Source: Solen grandis (Eukaryota; Mollusca; Bivalvia; Adapedonta; Solenidae). Taken from it: 64,000 bases of DNA. Within the stretch, counting starts at the first letter, position 1, and each line of letters opens with the position of its first letter. The notes beneath the pieces were generated by a model that was given only the letters and a program-made list of their open reading frames with translations, did no database searches and was not told the DNA's origin. The position numbers and the translations under genes are program-made. Of the stretch, positions 33,390 through 44,958 are shown piece after piece. The stretch spans positions 37,819,144 to 37,883,143 of the forward strand of contig CM037794.1 in assembly GCA_021229015.1 (NCBI GenBank), read 5' to 3'.

Positions 33390-34554
33390 AGGATATCAAG
33401 AACCACTCAAGGTTTACAAATATGATAGCTTATTTTTTTCTGTTTGACAAAACGGGCAACAAATTTGTAGAAACTGGCAATTTACGATCAAGGTTTCATT
33501 GTTTGCAATGATATACAGTTGACAATTTTGACTTCAGTATTAATTTAGGGTCTGTCATGTTAACTTTAACATCAAGAGTTGTAAGGGAAAAAAAATGTTG
33601 AGGGGGGTTCTGTCAGCTCTTATAAAGAATTGCTTACAAAAAAGTAAAAATGTTAACCACTGTTAACCCTTACAATGATTCCACTTTAGAACAAGAGTTA
33701 TATATAATCATCAATGATTTGGACATTTATTTTTATAGATAGGTACATTGATTAAGTATCCAATTTAATACAAAGTTTTTACCTCTTTTTCTTGTGGAAA
33801 ATTTAGTTCTCGGTGTGTTTTTTTAAGGGTTTTAGTGAGGTTATAATTATGCAGTATTGAAAAATGAAACGTAGGGCACAATTTCATACCTGTGTATAAA
33901 CAGGTATCATTGAGCATATTCGGTTCAGTTCATGTAGACCGCACTCAGTGTTGTAACAATACCTGATACATGCATGATTGCCTGTGTTCAATAGTGCATG
34001 AAAATGATCTGTCACATATATATTCACAGCACACAAAATTATATGAGACAAGAAATCACTGCATTTATATGGCTAATTCTGTAATGCCATTAATTTTTGT
34101 GGGAGATTTATTTATTTGATTTTGAGGCAAGTTCTATCCTCGAACATTAAGATGTAGTAGAACATGAATTCACAATTATATGTAACCATGAAATAGGTTT
34201 GGATACTGATTGAACGAAATAAAATACCAACAGAAAATAATGATTTGTAGGATGGTACATGAACTATGGAGAGTGGATTTTTTTTCATGTGAATAATTTA
34301 TAGGGGGGGAAGAAACCTGTAATGAATTGCATTAAGAATGGTTCAAAGGTTTTTTATGTCTGTTGATTGCATCAAGGATTGGCTGTCAGTCTTGCATGCC
34401 AATGGGCTATACTCTGTAAAATGCATAACTTTTTACTAAGGATTCTGATCTGTGCATGTTAATAGTTGCATAATTATTGTTCTTGATTGCTTTAGTTGCC
34501 TGGTGATTAAGCATTTATGCAAATAATGATAAGGGGTATGTTTGGAATGAGCGT
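33390..34554. other. No gene seen
   Basis: AT-rich DNA without a recognised repeat or exon. Confidence 0.55.
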
Positions 34555-34800
34555 CTGACAGTGGTGAAGTGGTTAGAGTATTTAAATTGCAATTATTAAG
34601 CCTCTCCTTGCTTTGGGTTGGAGTCCCAGTCAGGTCACATAATTTTTCATGTGTGGAAGACTCCCTTGTTGGCTTTAGGTATATCGGTCGTTCTATCAAG
34701 GCTACTTTCATTCAGTGCCTCCTTCCACCTGTAATCCTACCATCCTACAGTATGACTGGAATATTGCTGCAACAGCAGAAAATTCCGTAACAACAGCAGG
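34555..34800 (+). mobile_element. SINE, family B, diverged
   Basis: It has a tRNA-like head (GTGAAGTGGTTAGAG, then GGTTGGAGTCCCAGTCAGGTCA). The body matches 43044-43293 in GTGTGGAAGACTCCC, TTGGCTTTAGGTATATCGGT and CTCCTTCCACCTGTAAT. It ends in ACTGGAATATTGCTG and AACAACAG. Confidence 0.72.
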
Positions 34801-35149
34801 AAACAATAAGTTCTTTCTTTTGTTGTTGTTGTACAAGGGAATTGGAAGTCAGCTTCATTTAATTACATGCTGATCAGGTTTTATACTTGTTTAAAAAAAG
34901 TCATTTTTCAGTCACTTGAAAAGGATCTTGGAAGAGGGTAGAATTAAATTAAACTGAGAACAGAAATTAATTCATAAAGCAGTCAGTAATTAATTGGGCA
35001 CTGTCTGTAGTTAATTTAGATGGTGGTGTCTGAACTGGTAGAGAAATTAACTTTTATAATTATAATGATGGCAGATCAGTCAAGGTGCAAACTTGTTTGT
35101 TTTATGTCAATTGGAAAACAAGTTCTTACAGCTTAACTTAATACCTCTC

Positions 35150-35335
35150 AGCAGTTCCTGGTTGGACCAGTACTTTGTGCCTAGGAAGGCCATGAAAACC
35201 AAGTTTGAACCCACACCTTCAGATCCAGAGTTGGGTAGGTAGATTGGTGTAAGTGGTCAAGTAGCTCAGTGGATAGAGTTCTCACCCTGTAAGCAAAGGG
35301 GTCCTGTGTTTGAATTTCAGTCTTAGAGTTTTCCA
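35150..35335. mobile_element. Two adjacent SINE pieces
   Basis: 35150-35220 is the inverted family D segment (TGGACCAGTACTTTGTGCC). 35258-35330 is a forward tRNA-like head with TAGCTCAGTGGATAGAG, the A-box form of many tRNAs, and a decayed B-box TGTTTGAATTT. It lacks a closed acceptor stem, so it is not called as a tRNA gene. Confidence 0.6.
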
Positions 35336-36459
35336 TGATGCACCAAATTAAGCTTATTTTGACCCTTGATCCTCATTTGGGAAATGCCTGCAGGTCTTCT
35401 CATCTGACTTACTGCTCTAAGAGAGAAACAATGATTTTAGCTTCACTCGTCTTTTATAAGGGTTTTACAGAATGCTATAGAGACTGCAGAGACACCTGCC
35501 GCAGGTGTGGGGTCAAGGTCAAGGTGACCTACATGTGATAACACACCTGGACCGGCAGACTTTCAGGAAGAAGTGGAATACTTACTTTACCCACCTGTCA
35601 TAGTCTGCATCCTCCTTTGGAGGATCTTAAATGGTTCAATTGAGCTTAAAACATGGGGAGAATGGAATGCCTTATTTCATTTTTATGAGGGTTTTGTGTC
35701 AGTCAGTTCAAGCAAAACCTAAGGTAATATTCTTAAATATTTTCCTAAGGCCAAAAATATAAATTGTGTTTTAAGGCAAAAGCCTCAATAAAGTTAGATA
35801 GGGTAGGGATTGATTTTTTTTTTAAAGTCCTATCATAACTAATCACAAATTCTTAACAGACAATTCAGCAGTCCTAGAATGGCCACTAAAAACTTTAAGG
35901 TCAGCGGGTTTTCGCTAGGTAGGATCAGGTTGCCCGAAACATAGAATTATTTTTAGGCCTAACAACACCTGACTTTTCCTACCACGATTTGATATTGAAA
36001 ACACTTATTTGTTTCATTCCAGGACTTTGCATTGGTTCATATTGACATGTCCTTGATAATTAGATCAGCAACTTGTTATTCATTGTAGAGCATCGTAAAA
36101 AAATTAATCTAGCATAGCTGTAAGAGTCTCCAATATTGCATTCATGTCAGGTAATGTAATCTGAATTTGTGTCAGCTTTCTGCAATAAGATTTTTTATCT
36201 GTAGAACATGAAACTTAAGATAATTCAGACATCTAATGAGAAAGACAACAACATCCTGTGACTTTGAAACACTGCTTGCTTCCATAGTACAATGGTGAGT
36301 TGCACAAATTGTTCCAATTTGTTTAGTAGTCTGGTTCTTGGCTGGGGTACCTTCCCCGTATACCACGTTATCTGTAATCTTGAAGCTGTTTGGAAACCAG
36401 ACTACAAAACATATTGGAAGTATTTGTATGTGCAACTTGCCTCTGATTTTCACTGTGTC
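35336..36459. other. No gene seen
   Basis: AT-rich. A short GGTCAAGGTCAAGGTGACC word lies near 35513. The overlapping ORFs at 36172 (-) and 36292 (+) shadow each other and are not called. Confidence 0.5.
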
Positions 36460-36550
36460 TCAGCCCAGTGGTTGTTAACATGAATCCAAAGGTTGGGGGT
36501 TCAAACTCATTTTGGGGCAAGAATATTTCATGACTTGGTAAAAAGTCCAA
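36460..36550 (+). mobile_element. SINE fragment
   Basis: CAGTGGTTGTTAACATGAAT, then GGGGGTTCAAACTC (B-box-like), then ATATTTCATGAC. It looks like a decayed tRNA-derived SINE. Confidence 0.45.
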
Positions 36551-36569
36551 ATTAATTCCCCGTCACATA

Positions 36570-36970
36570 GATACATTTTGTTTATCCAATCCCCATCACA
36601 TCGTTTGGTTTATATGGAGCCCTATCACATAGCTTCATTGGTTTATCCGAAGCCTCATCGCATAGATTCATCAGTTTATCTGAACCCCTCTCTCATAGCT
36701 TAATTGGTTTATCTGAAGCCCTATCACATAGCTTCATTGGTTTATCCAAAGCCCTGTCACATAGCTTCATCAGTTTATCTGAACCCCTCCCTCATAGCTT
36801 AATTGGTTTATCTGAAGCCCTATAACATAGCTTAATTGGTTTATCTGAAGCCCTATCACATAGCTTCATTGGTTTATCCAAAGCCCTATTGCATAGCTTC
36901 ATCAGTTTATCTGAACCCCTCTCTCATAGCTTAATTGGTTTATCTGAAGTCCTATCGCATAGTTTTATCT
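36570..36970. repeat. Minisatellite, about 36 bp unit with three-unit order
   Basis: Units contain CATAGCTTCATTGGTTTATC or variants and CTGAAGCCCTATCA. Three versions follow each other in a repeating order (CATTGG..CCAAAGCCC, CATCAG..CTGAACCCC, AATTGG..CTGAAGCCC), giving a higher period of about 110 bp. Confidence 0.85.
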
Positions 36971-37060
36971 TCAGATGAACCAGGGGACCTGGGATTGGAC
37001 TTTGGTTTTACCGGATTGAAGCCAATGTTTTAACCACAATGCTATCCAGGCACCTAATGA
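36971..37060 (-). mobile_element. tRNA-derived SINE fragment
   Basis: On the minus strand it starts GGTGCCTGGATAGCATTGTG, like the fragment at 17381, and has a decayed B-box-like stretch. Confidence 0.55.
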
Positions 37061-38500
37061 TTAAGTCTTTACTGTTGAGAGAACATTTATCAAAAAGGTA
37101 AAATATCAGGAAATAAAGTTATCACCGTGAAGAGATAACCCAGCACATTTATTGATTTACCTGCTGTTACAGAGGTGATGCTGATGGGATAGGAAAATGA
37201 AAGTAAAAAAAAAAATAAAAAAATGGAGGAAAATATTTACTGTGTGTCTAGTTATCACAGATGCATGATATGATCAGCCTTGGTGGATACCCATCCATAC
37301 TCTGTATCACATACCAGGCTTTCTAGATTTTGTCGATTAGTGTTACAAAAGATTAAAGTATTTTGTGAACTATAGATACTTTTCATCAAGTAAACCATGT
37401 AAGAAGAAACCATAAGCAAATACACCTCATCATTATTTAACATCTCTGGTACGTGAACCACAAGAGTTTGCAAGTAGGTTCAATATAGGTGTCCCCTTGG
37501 CGTAGATGATGCCAAGTTGATGTTGAAGGTTGCTAGGTGGTCTGCTTGGGTTTTGAATTCAGGGTTGTTCATTATTTCTCTTATGTGATATGAAAATAAG
37601 GCTCTAAAACCTACTATGCGTTTAGTTAACCCTAACTCTCACAACTGTCATGAATTTGGTTCCCTGCTTGCAATCTATACGCTACGATACAACATGGATG
37701 CAAATGTGAGCGCTAGGGACTTTTATGGTCACTGAATGCAGGGCTGCCCTGCATGCAGAAACCGGTAAGAGTTTCTTACGTTAGCTTTCACATCCCTGTT
37801 GTGCCATAGCGCATAGAATGCTATCCTAACATTTGCAAGGGTTATGTAGGTCTCACTGAAAATTGTGTTCAATCTGATAAAGCTTCAAGCAGTTCTTACA
37901 AGTTGCATCAATAGCACATCATTAGGGTAAAATCATGTCTATAGGGGGTTGGGAACGTCAGTCAGTCATAAACTTAGGCTCATTTCAACATCATGTTCTT
38001 ATTTATGTTTTATTAGCTCTTGTATAACCTGTTCAACTGATTTAGATGTATGTGTATACAAACTGGGTCGTAAAATTGGACCGGCTGGCTAAACATTAAG
38101 AGTTCAGGCTGTGAAATCATTTGTCTATACATGAAGCTGCAAATATACGAGGTGGGTCAGACTGAAGGGCTGACTGGCCAGAACTAACAAGTGAACAAAT
38201 GAACAAATGATAGACTGATAAGAAACAAATGTATTTTATGTGTTTCAAATAACCTTATCAAAGATTTGTGTGGACATTTCTTCTGCTGTTTGTCTGTATG
38301 GGAGATTGGGTTGGGACATAGTTGAGTGAAGTTGATTTATTGTCGGAGAAATGTGAGTGGATAATCTAGGATGTTTAAACCCTTTGCCTTATGAATATTC
38401 ATGTTTTAATTATTATTTGATAATTATTAATTAAACTGCACTTTTAATAGGATATGAAACAATGGATTTCATTTTGCTGTTGTCTGAGCCACAGTAGTGT
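37061..38500. other. No gene; one SINE-like piece
   Basis: 37485-37570 (GTGTCCCCTTGGCGTAGATG, then GGGTTTTGAATTCAGGG) looks like another decayed tRNA-derived head. Otherwise it is AT-rich with nothing recognised. Confidence 0.45.
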
Positions 38501-38502
38501 AT

Positions 38503-38660
38503 AGAGAGAGAGAGAGAGAGAGAGAGAGACTGAGGGGGGGGATTGAAAGAAAGTAAAAAGAAGAGTAGAGAAAGAGAAAGTAAAGAGAAGAGGAGAGTGA
38601 GAGAGATTAAGAGAGGGAAGGTAGGAGAAAAAGTGTGAGATAGTGAGATAGAAAGAGACC
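38503..38660 (+). repeat. GA microsatellite and polypurine tract
   Basis: A perfect (AG)n run at about 38503-38529 is followed by about 120 bp that is almost all purine (AAAGAGAAAG, GAGAGTGAGAGAG). The 104-codon reverse ORF here translates to a Ser/Leu-rich low-complexity string and is not a gene. Confidence 0.9.
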
Positions 38661-38989
38661 TGTGTGTGTTCCTCGTCAATGATGAGATAGACAGATTTAT
38701 TGTGACAGGCAAATATGTCAGGTTAACAAGGTTAACTATGACCATTCAGTACATGTCAAAATGTGTCTCCTTAAAGGGTAACCAGCGGTCAGTCCTCATT
38801 AGCCCTCGTTAGGATGACCAAACACCTCAGGTGGCAAGAACGATTGAGGAAGCTGTCAGCAAGCAGTGGTAGATTTGGACATTATGCAGAGTTTTTTTGT
38901 TTTATTTTTTTTTTGGGGGGGGGGGCATTTTTTTTTCTTAAAAGGAAATATTTAAGTCACCTTTAAAGAATTGTTGGTTTGCAGTTCCA

Positions 38990-39475
38990 TGACCAATTCT
39001 GTACTCAATATTTGGATGGGTTTTTCGACAAAAACTTCTGTCCTTTAAATTGATGATATCTGGGTAGGCATTGGGTGGCATCAGGTGTTCGTTCAGGTTA
39101 ACCTATTTTTTAAACAGCTGTAACTTCTATGTCCTTCATTGGATTGTTTTTATATTTGGACAGATGCTTAAGTGGATAGACTGCTTATTTATGCAGTTGA
39201 CTTTAACCTTTTACCTACTTTTGATAAAAAAAAAAAAAATCCACAATACCATCAGATCTTGTTGTTTAAATCCTCAAAGAGGGAGGGGAGGGGTGGGGGT
39301 GCAGATTCTTTTTGCCTTTTCTTCAAGTAGTTTTGATATATTATTCAAGTTGTCCTATGGTAGGTTGGTGTTCCTATCCAGTTGCCTCTGTACACTCAGG
39401 GTCTTCATCTGTCCATAGTTAGCTGGATGTCGGTTATATGACGGAAATAATTAAGTGACAATAGTAAAGCCTCAA
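38990..39475 (+). repeat. Interspersed repeat with family B SINE tail
   Basis: Words GGATTGTTTTTATATTTGGAC, GATGCTTAAGTGGATAGAC, TTACCTACTTTTGAT and CACAATACCATCAG also occur at 42890-43560. After 39355 it passes into a family B SINE tail (CACTCAGGGTCTTCAT, GTTAGCTGGATGTC). Confidence 0.65.
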
Positions 39476-40259
39476 ACAACAACAGCTGTAAAAGTGCAGA
39501 TGTACTTTGACCATCAAGAAGATAGTTGATATGATTATTAGTGCTACCATGACATTGCATGATATTTACCTAAATATCATAGATGCTATTATATTAAAGC
39601 AGCTCGTTCACAGTTGATTGGTTGAAATTAAGTATATATCTTACTTGGTAAGTAGAGCATTAAACCTGCACCACCAATCTATGGCTAGAATATGCCACAT
39701 TACTATTTTAAATAAGATAAAATTGTTTGAAAAATACAAAATAAAATATTTCACATTTTTCCAAGATGAGGCGTTTATAAAGTTCCTGAGTATTTCTTTA
39801 GAGAGAAAGTGGTAAACAAGAATCACCTTATATCACCTTATTCTGTTTGATGTATGAATCACCGTCAAGAAAGATCAGTGGCAGAATTGATCTTTCTCTA
39901 TATAAAATGTTTTGAATATCTTAAATATTTTATTTGAGAATATGTAAGAAATTAATGATCTGCATCAATATAAATATTGCACTTGACAACCAAACCAGGT
40001 GGTTATCATAACTTTTCTCTGATGCACTTTTTAATTTATCATATTTTCCTATTAAACATGTCTTCGGGAAGTCAGTTTTTAGACTGACGGCAAAGCCAGT
40101 CTTTTGCTGTAGAAAATCAAATTTAGGTATTGCTGATTTGCATACTCTGCCCTCAGTATCTGTCCATGCAATGCTGTGTAAGGTAAGGTCCATGACCTCC
40201 TAAGGTATGCAATTTACGAATGAAACAGGTGTCCTAACCCTCACTTGTAAAACAAACCA
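39476..40259. other. No gene; one TIR piece
   Basis: 39594-39625 matches the end of the TTAAAGCAGCT element (TTAAAGCAGCTCGTTCACAG). The rest is AT-rich. The ORF at 39930 (-) has no supporting signals. Confidence 0.5.
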
Positions 40260-40462
40260 CTGAAGGCACTGAGAGACTGCTTACACTTGCTAGGTTTTTA
40301 AGAAACAAAGAGCAAGTTCAGCTGACTTTCTAGTACTTAAGTTAAAGGAAAATGTGTTGAGTTTGACCTTTGCCTCTGCGGAGTTCAATCCTGCTGAAAC
40401 ACAGGGTTGAAAATGTTAGCTATTTTATGTAGATCTTCCTGACAGTCTCTCGGTGCCTTCAG
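40260..40462. mobile_element. MITE (AAGGCACTGAG family), copy 1
   Basis: CTGAAGGCACTGAGAGACTG at the left is matched, inverted, by CAGTCTCTCGGTGCCTTCAG at the right. The two 20 bp arms differ at one position. About 203 bp long with no ORF. A second member is at 56916-57124. Confidence 0.78.
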
Positions 40463-41458
40463 CATTTTGACTTTGTGAGGCAGCCTACTTTCCCTTCCCT
40501 CTCATCTGTTGCCTTACAATGAAACATGTCCATGATGATGTTGCACACTGGAGTGAAATATGTTAATGTCTTAAGTATCTTTCTGGTCACTAGGGTCAAA
40601 TTCCATCAACAGTTCTTAGTTCTAATTATTGTTGGTGGAATTCAAGGCATGGGAGGGGCTTTTATTAGGAAAAAACGGTAGTAGGGTGGACATCTGATGG
40701 AGAGAATACAGTGACAGAAATTTTAAGAGGTTGTGTGTCTGATAGAAGATGAGATGAAATAAACACACCGGCTCTGATTAGGTCTGTATAGATGTCCAGC
40801 TGTTACAAAATGTAATACTGGCTATAACCATAATCCATAACTGTGCACCGAAATGACTCGTCAGGAGGGCATCTTGTTTTTTTTTCTAGTCCATTTAATG
40901 AAATGTCTGGCAGTTGATTGCACTTTAATGTGTCTCCAGCAGTATTTCTGTCATACAGTAATATCCAGATTATTACTAGAGGAAGAATACCCCCAGGAGA
41001 CTTATATGCATTATTTCAGGCATAGTGGGGTCCAGAACCCGACCATGTTTTACTTCCCACAAACTCCTTGCAGTTTCATTTGTCAAATTATTGTCACCTG
41101 GTGACCCTATACATATTTTATAGAAAGTCATTGAAAATCCATATTGGGTCAGTAGAGCTTAATGTATTTTTAAAATGAAAAAAAAAATGTGATGATGAAA
41201 CAAATCAGTAACTAGACCCACACTGGTTCCACACTCACAGTATTACTATGATGGCTGATTTTTGCCATGTCTTGGGCTAAAGGTTGAAGGCAAGAAGATG
41301 AAAAAACCTAGTTTGGCAGGGTGAAAAGTTAAAAATTTTGGGGCGAGATTTCAGGGGGGGGGAAAAGTTGAAATTCGTTTTTTTCGTCTTTTTGCCCCAA
41401 AAACTTGTCCCGTAATTTCAACTTTTATGCATATTTCTACACCCAGCGAAATACAATC
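40463..41458. other. No gene; two small foldbacks and an old SINE tail
   Basis: 40599-40642 is a hairpin (AATTCCATCAACA facing TGTTGGTGGAATT). 41363-41426 has AAAAGTTGAAATT facing AATTTCAACTTTT. About 40915-41000 resembles an inverted family B SINE tail (CCAGCAGTATTTCTGTCAT). The 83-codon ORF at 40853 overlaps this and is not called. Confidence 0.5.
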
Positions 41459-41472
41459 ACATTCGACTGTCA

Positions 41473-41770
41473 CCAATCCCAGTGGTCGAGTGGTTAGAGA
41501 ATCCGCCTCGGAAATCATGAGGTTGTAGGTTCGATCCCCGATCGTGACATAACAAAGTCATAAAAATGGTACTGACATAGCTCCCTTGGTTGGCACCCAG
41601 CATATAAGCATAGTTTCAGGACTGGTTTAGTTGATGTCAGGATAATGTGACTGGGTGTGGTATCATGTGTACGGTGTGATACTGCAGTGTGGCAGCACTA
41701 TATCTGTCTCAAGTCGACATTGCCTCTAAATGACTGAAAAACTGTTGGCAATAAACTAACAAATAAACAA
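41473..41770 (+). mobile_element. tRNA-derived SINE, family A, complete
   Basis: The head has A-box TGGTCGAGTGGTTAGAG and B-box GGTTCGATCCCC. The body has GCTCCCTTGGTTGGCACCCA, GTGACTGGGTGTGGTATCATG and GTGGCAGCACTATATCTGTC. The tail is AACAAATAAACAA. The flanks ACATTCGACTGTCA (41459-41472) and ACATTCCATTGTCA (41771-41784) agree at 12 of 14 positions and look like an aged target duplication. Its length of about 300 bp matches the copy at 46163. Confidence 0.85.
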
Positions 41771-41784
41771 ACATTCCATTGTCA

Positions 41785-42890
41785 AAGAGTCATGGTGTTA
41801 AATAATTGGCATCATCACTTTGCAGCCTTGTGGCATGATTCTAGAGACAAGACAAAGAATATAGTGGCATTTATGGAGTAAGGTTGCAGCAATGTAGAAA
41901 AGTGGCATGTTATCATTTTGCAATTTAGTGGCATGATTCTACAAGAGTGGCATTCATAAAGTTAATAAGGTCGCGGCAATGAAGAAAAGTGGCATGGTTC
42001 CATGCCCTGACACCAAGTCTAAACATGGAGTTAAAGTGAAATGCTGATTTTGCAACAGTAAACTTTAAAATGGCAAATTGATTATTAAAGTAAATACTTG
42101 TTGCTCTGTTGGCCTTTTACTTTGCTCCTTAATCTTGAATGTCTACCCTGCATTTGAAACTTTGACAATAATAAACTCTCAAGATGATCTGCAGATCAGA
42201 TGACAGGTACCGTAAGAATTTCTCTCTGTTTGTCCATGGCACTAGAAAATAGATGCAAGAACCATTGTCAAATGCAGTAAAATATCAATTTGCTTATTTC
42301 ACCATGCATGTTTTTTTTGTTTTGTTTTTTCAAGCCAAAGTGAGATGATAAATTTTCTGGACGTTATTCAGTACTGAATATACCGTTAAACAAGTTTGTA
42401 TGGTGCGCATTTCTATTACATCATTTCGATTTCCGAGAAGGGGTGAGCACAATACATGAGAATTCAGTTTTTCGTGTTTCCAAACTTTCGTAAGTTCTAT
42501 TCCAGCATGGGCCTTTTTTTAAAATTCTTTTCGGAAGTAGTTAGGTTATATATATATAGTAGACCTATGTTTTAAATTCTAGTTTTTATACATTTATTAT
42601 TTTCCTTTGTATCTGCTTCCTTTTTATTTAAATCATAGGCCACAAGACCCTGATATTCATTTAAAAAAAATGTTCAAGAAAAAAATCGCAATCTCAACAT
42701 ACATAAATATAGATAATATATAAAGAGGTCGAATTGAATTATCTTATTTTTTGACTAAAGGTCCTGTGCATAGACAGGTTAGATTATAAGGTCAAAACAG
42801 TAGAAAGAGAAAGAGGGGGGGGGGGCAATATGTTTATTTTAAGCCGTCCATTAAAACATTTTATTTTAATCTTTTCTTGTTCATTTTTAG
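41785..42890. other. No gene; short diverged tandem
   Basis: About 41800-42000 has two diverged copies of a unit of about 105 bp (GTGGCATGATTCTA, GCAATGTAGAAAAGTGGCATG). The rest is AT-rich. Confidence 0.5.
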
Positions 42891-43560
42891 TCGGGTTTTT
42901 CAACGGAAATTTCCATCCTTTAAATTGATGATGTTCGGACAGGCGAAAGGCGTTAAGCGACGTCATGCGTCCACTCAGGTTGACCATTTTTATTAATCTG
43001 CTATAACTTCTATGTACTTCAATGGATTGCTTCAATATTTGGAGGGGGCCTCTGTGGCCGAGAGGGTAAAGTCGCTGACTTTAACACTCACTCAGCCCCT
43101 CACCGCGTAGGTTCGAATCCTGGCAGGGTCATTTGGATTTTCATGTGAGGAAGACTTCCAGCTGGCTTGAGGTAGGTCGGTGGTTCTACCCGGATGCCTC
43201 CGTGCACTCAGGGTCTTCCTCCACCTGTAATTAGCTGGACGTCCCTATATGACTGAAATACTGTCAAAGCGACGGTAAACTCAAATAGTCAAGTCAATAT
43301 TTGGACATTTGCTTAAGTGGATGGGATTTTATGTTACGCAGTTACCATGACCTACTTTTGATGAAAAAAGCGGCATCTGGACAGGTTTACCTTTTGGTTA
43401 ATCTGCTTTACCTTCTATGTGCCTCATTGGATTGCTTCATTACTTGGACAGTTGTTTAAGTGGATAGACCTCTTCGTTACGCAGTTGACTTGACCTTGAC
43501 CTTTGACCTACTTTTGATGAAGTAAAAAACAAAACTTTGTCCATAATACCATCAGGTATG
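42890..43560 (+). repeat. Interspersed repeat, two tandem parts, split by a SINE
   Basis: Two related parts share TAACTTCTATGT or TACCTTCTATGTGCC, TTGGATTGCTTCA, TTAAGTGGAT and CTACTTTTGATGA. A family B SINE (43044-43293) interrupts the first part. The same repeat without the SINE is at 38990-39260. Confidence 0.75.
43044..43293 (+). mobile_element. tRNA-derived SINE, family B, complete, with 12 bp TSD
   Basis: The head has TGGCCGAGAGGGT (A-box) and GGTTCGAATCC (a perfect B-box). The body has CATGTGAGGAAGACTTCC, GAGGTAGGTCGGTGGTTC, GCACTCAGGGTCTTCC and ACTGAAATACTGTC. TCAATATTTGGA flanks it on both sides exactly (43032-43043 and 43294-43305), a perfect target-site duplication. The insertion therefore appears relatively young. 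Confidence 0.92.
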
Positions 43561-43995
43561 AAATATAACATATTTGTTATATGGTCTAATTGGCCCATGC
43601 AGACCATACTTTGGTTTCTAGGCTGAGTGTCTTCAAGGAAGATCTTTAGTTAAGAAGTTTCATATAGACTTGTCCAAATAAATATCTCATCCATAGTGCG
43701 AGTACAGTAGATGTTCTGTACAAACAAGAGTGGAGATTATTTCTTGTGTTGAAGTGTTTTACACATTGAATAAACACCAGTAATGAAAAATACAAAGTTT
43801 AAAAAATCTGACAAGACTGTTTTTAGAGTGCAGTTTATTTCTTCATGTTCAAAACGAACCTGAAATGTAAATAACAGAAGGAAAAGCAATAGAATTAGGC
43901 TGTTTTGTGCCAAAATTTTCATATTTTACAAATTAATTGGTTTTCTACAATCTTGAGCATTGCTGTTAGTATCCTTTGACTTTACTATTAAAATT
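43561..43995. other. No gene seen
   Basis: AT-rich segment lying between a forward and an inverted family B SINE. The ORF at 43737 (-) is low-complexity. Confidence 0.55.
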
Positions 43996-44194
43996 TTGAG
44001 TTTACCATCGCTTGACAGTATTTCAGTCATATAGTGATGTCCAGCTAATTACAGGTTGAGGAAGACCCCGAATGCACGGAGGCATCCAGGTAGAACCACC
44101 GACCTACTGCAAGCCAGCAGGAAGTCTTCCTCACATGAAAATCTGAATGACCCTGCCAGGATTTGAACCCACGCGGTGAGGGGCTGAGTAAATG
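43996..44194 (-). mobile_element. SINE, family B, inverted copy
   Basis: The reverse complement of 43044-43293. It has GAGTTTACCATCGCTTGACA, CAGCTAATTACAGG, GAAGTCTTCCTCACATG, the inverted B-box GGATTTGAACC and CGCGGTGAGGGGCTGAGT. The A-box end is diverged or cut. Confidence 0.85.
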
Positions 44195-44958
44195 TTAGTA
44201 GCCATTACAGAGATTTTTTTTCATCTAACTTTTTTGGAAATCAGCCTTAATAAAGATGATGAAAATGAGTTTAGTATCAGGCTCAAATTTCATTAACAAT
44301 ATAGCGCAAAATTAAATTAAAAATTTTTTATGATTATTACCTTAATTACTAACAATTATTGATAAGAATTGAAACATTTGGGTATTTTATTAGAGAAACA
44401 AGACTGATGAAATTCTCCCTTAAGCATTTAAGTTTTACAAAGCACTAAGAATTGTTGGTGGAATTCGACCCAGAACTGTAAAAAAAAAATGAATTAAGAT
44501 TTGAGTGACAGAAGATTTCTCTGTCAGGAGCAATGCTTTAAGTTTAATCCTAACATCTTATGTCCTTTTATTTTGCAGGGTTTAAGGATTGGAATTGATT
44601 TTATTCAAATTTGAATGAAAAGTTATGGGATTGAATTATTTCATAGAATTATATGCAAAATAGATTGTAAAATTCACATTAAATGGCCAATATCAGATGT
44701 TCTTTGGAGTTTAAGCCTATGATACCTAAATTACTGCCTTAGTAATTTGTTGTTTGGTTTAATACAACATCTGTTTTTACTCTTTAGATATAGGGAAATC
44801 ATGCTATTGCTTCAGTCAGGTATTTTGTTCACTAACCTGATTAAAGTAGAATACATTTCTAGCTTTCTAATGAGTTAAATTGACTAGTACTCCTTAATCC
44901 ATCACAGGTTTATGGAGGGTTTGGATGGCATTAAATTGTAAAGATCTTCCCGCAACTC
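44195..44958. other. No gene; interspersed repeat copy
   Basis: 44330-44475 is an inverted copy of the repeat cut by the right window edge at 63835 (GTTGGTGGAATTCGACCC is the shared end). The rest is AT-rich. Confidence 0.55.

Noticed and set aside
38431..38745. 104-codon ORF rich in Ser and Leu.
   Set aside because: It is the reverse reading of the GA/polypurine tract.
41473..43130. tRNA genes suggested by good A- and B-boxes at 41480, 43050, 46168 and 35262.
   Set aside because: No closed acceptor stems or plausible cloverleafs. Bodies and tails are shared with other copies, so they are SINE heads.
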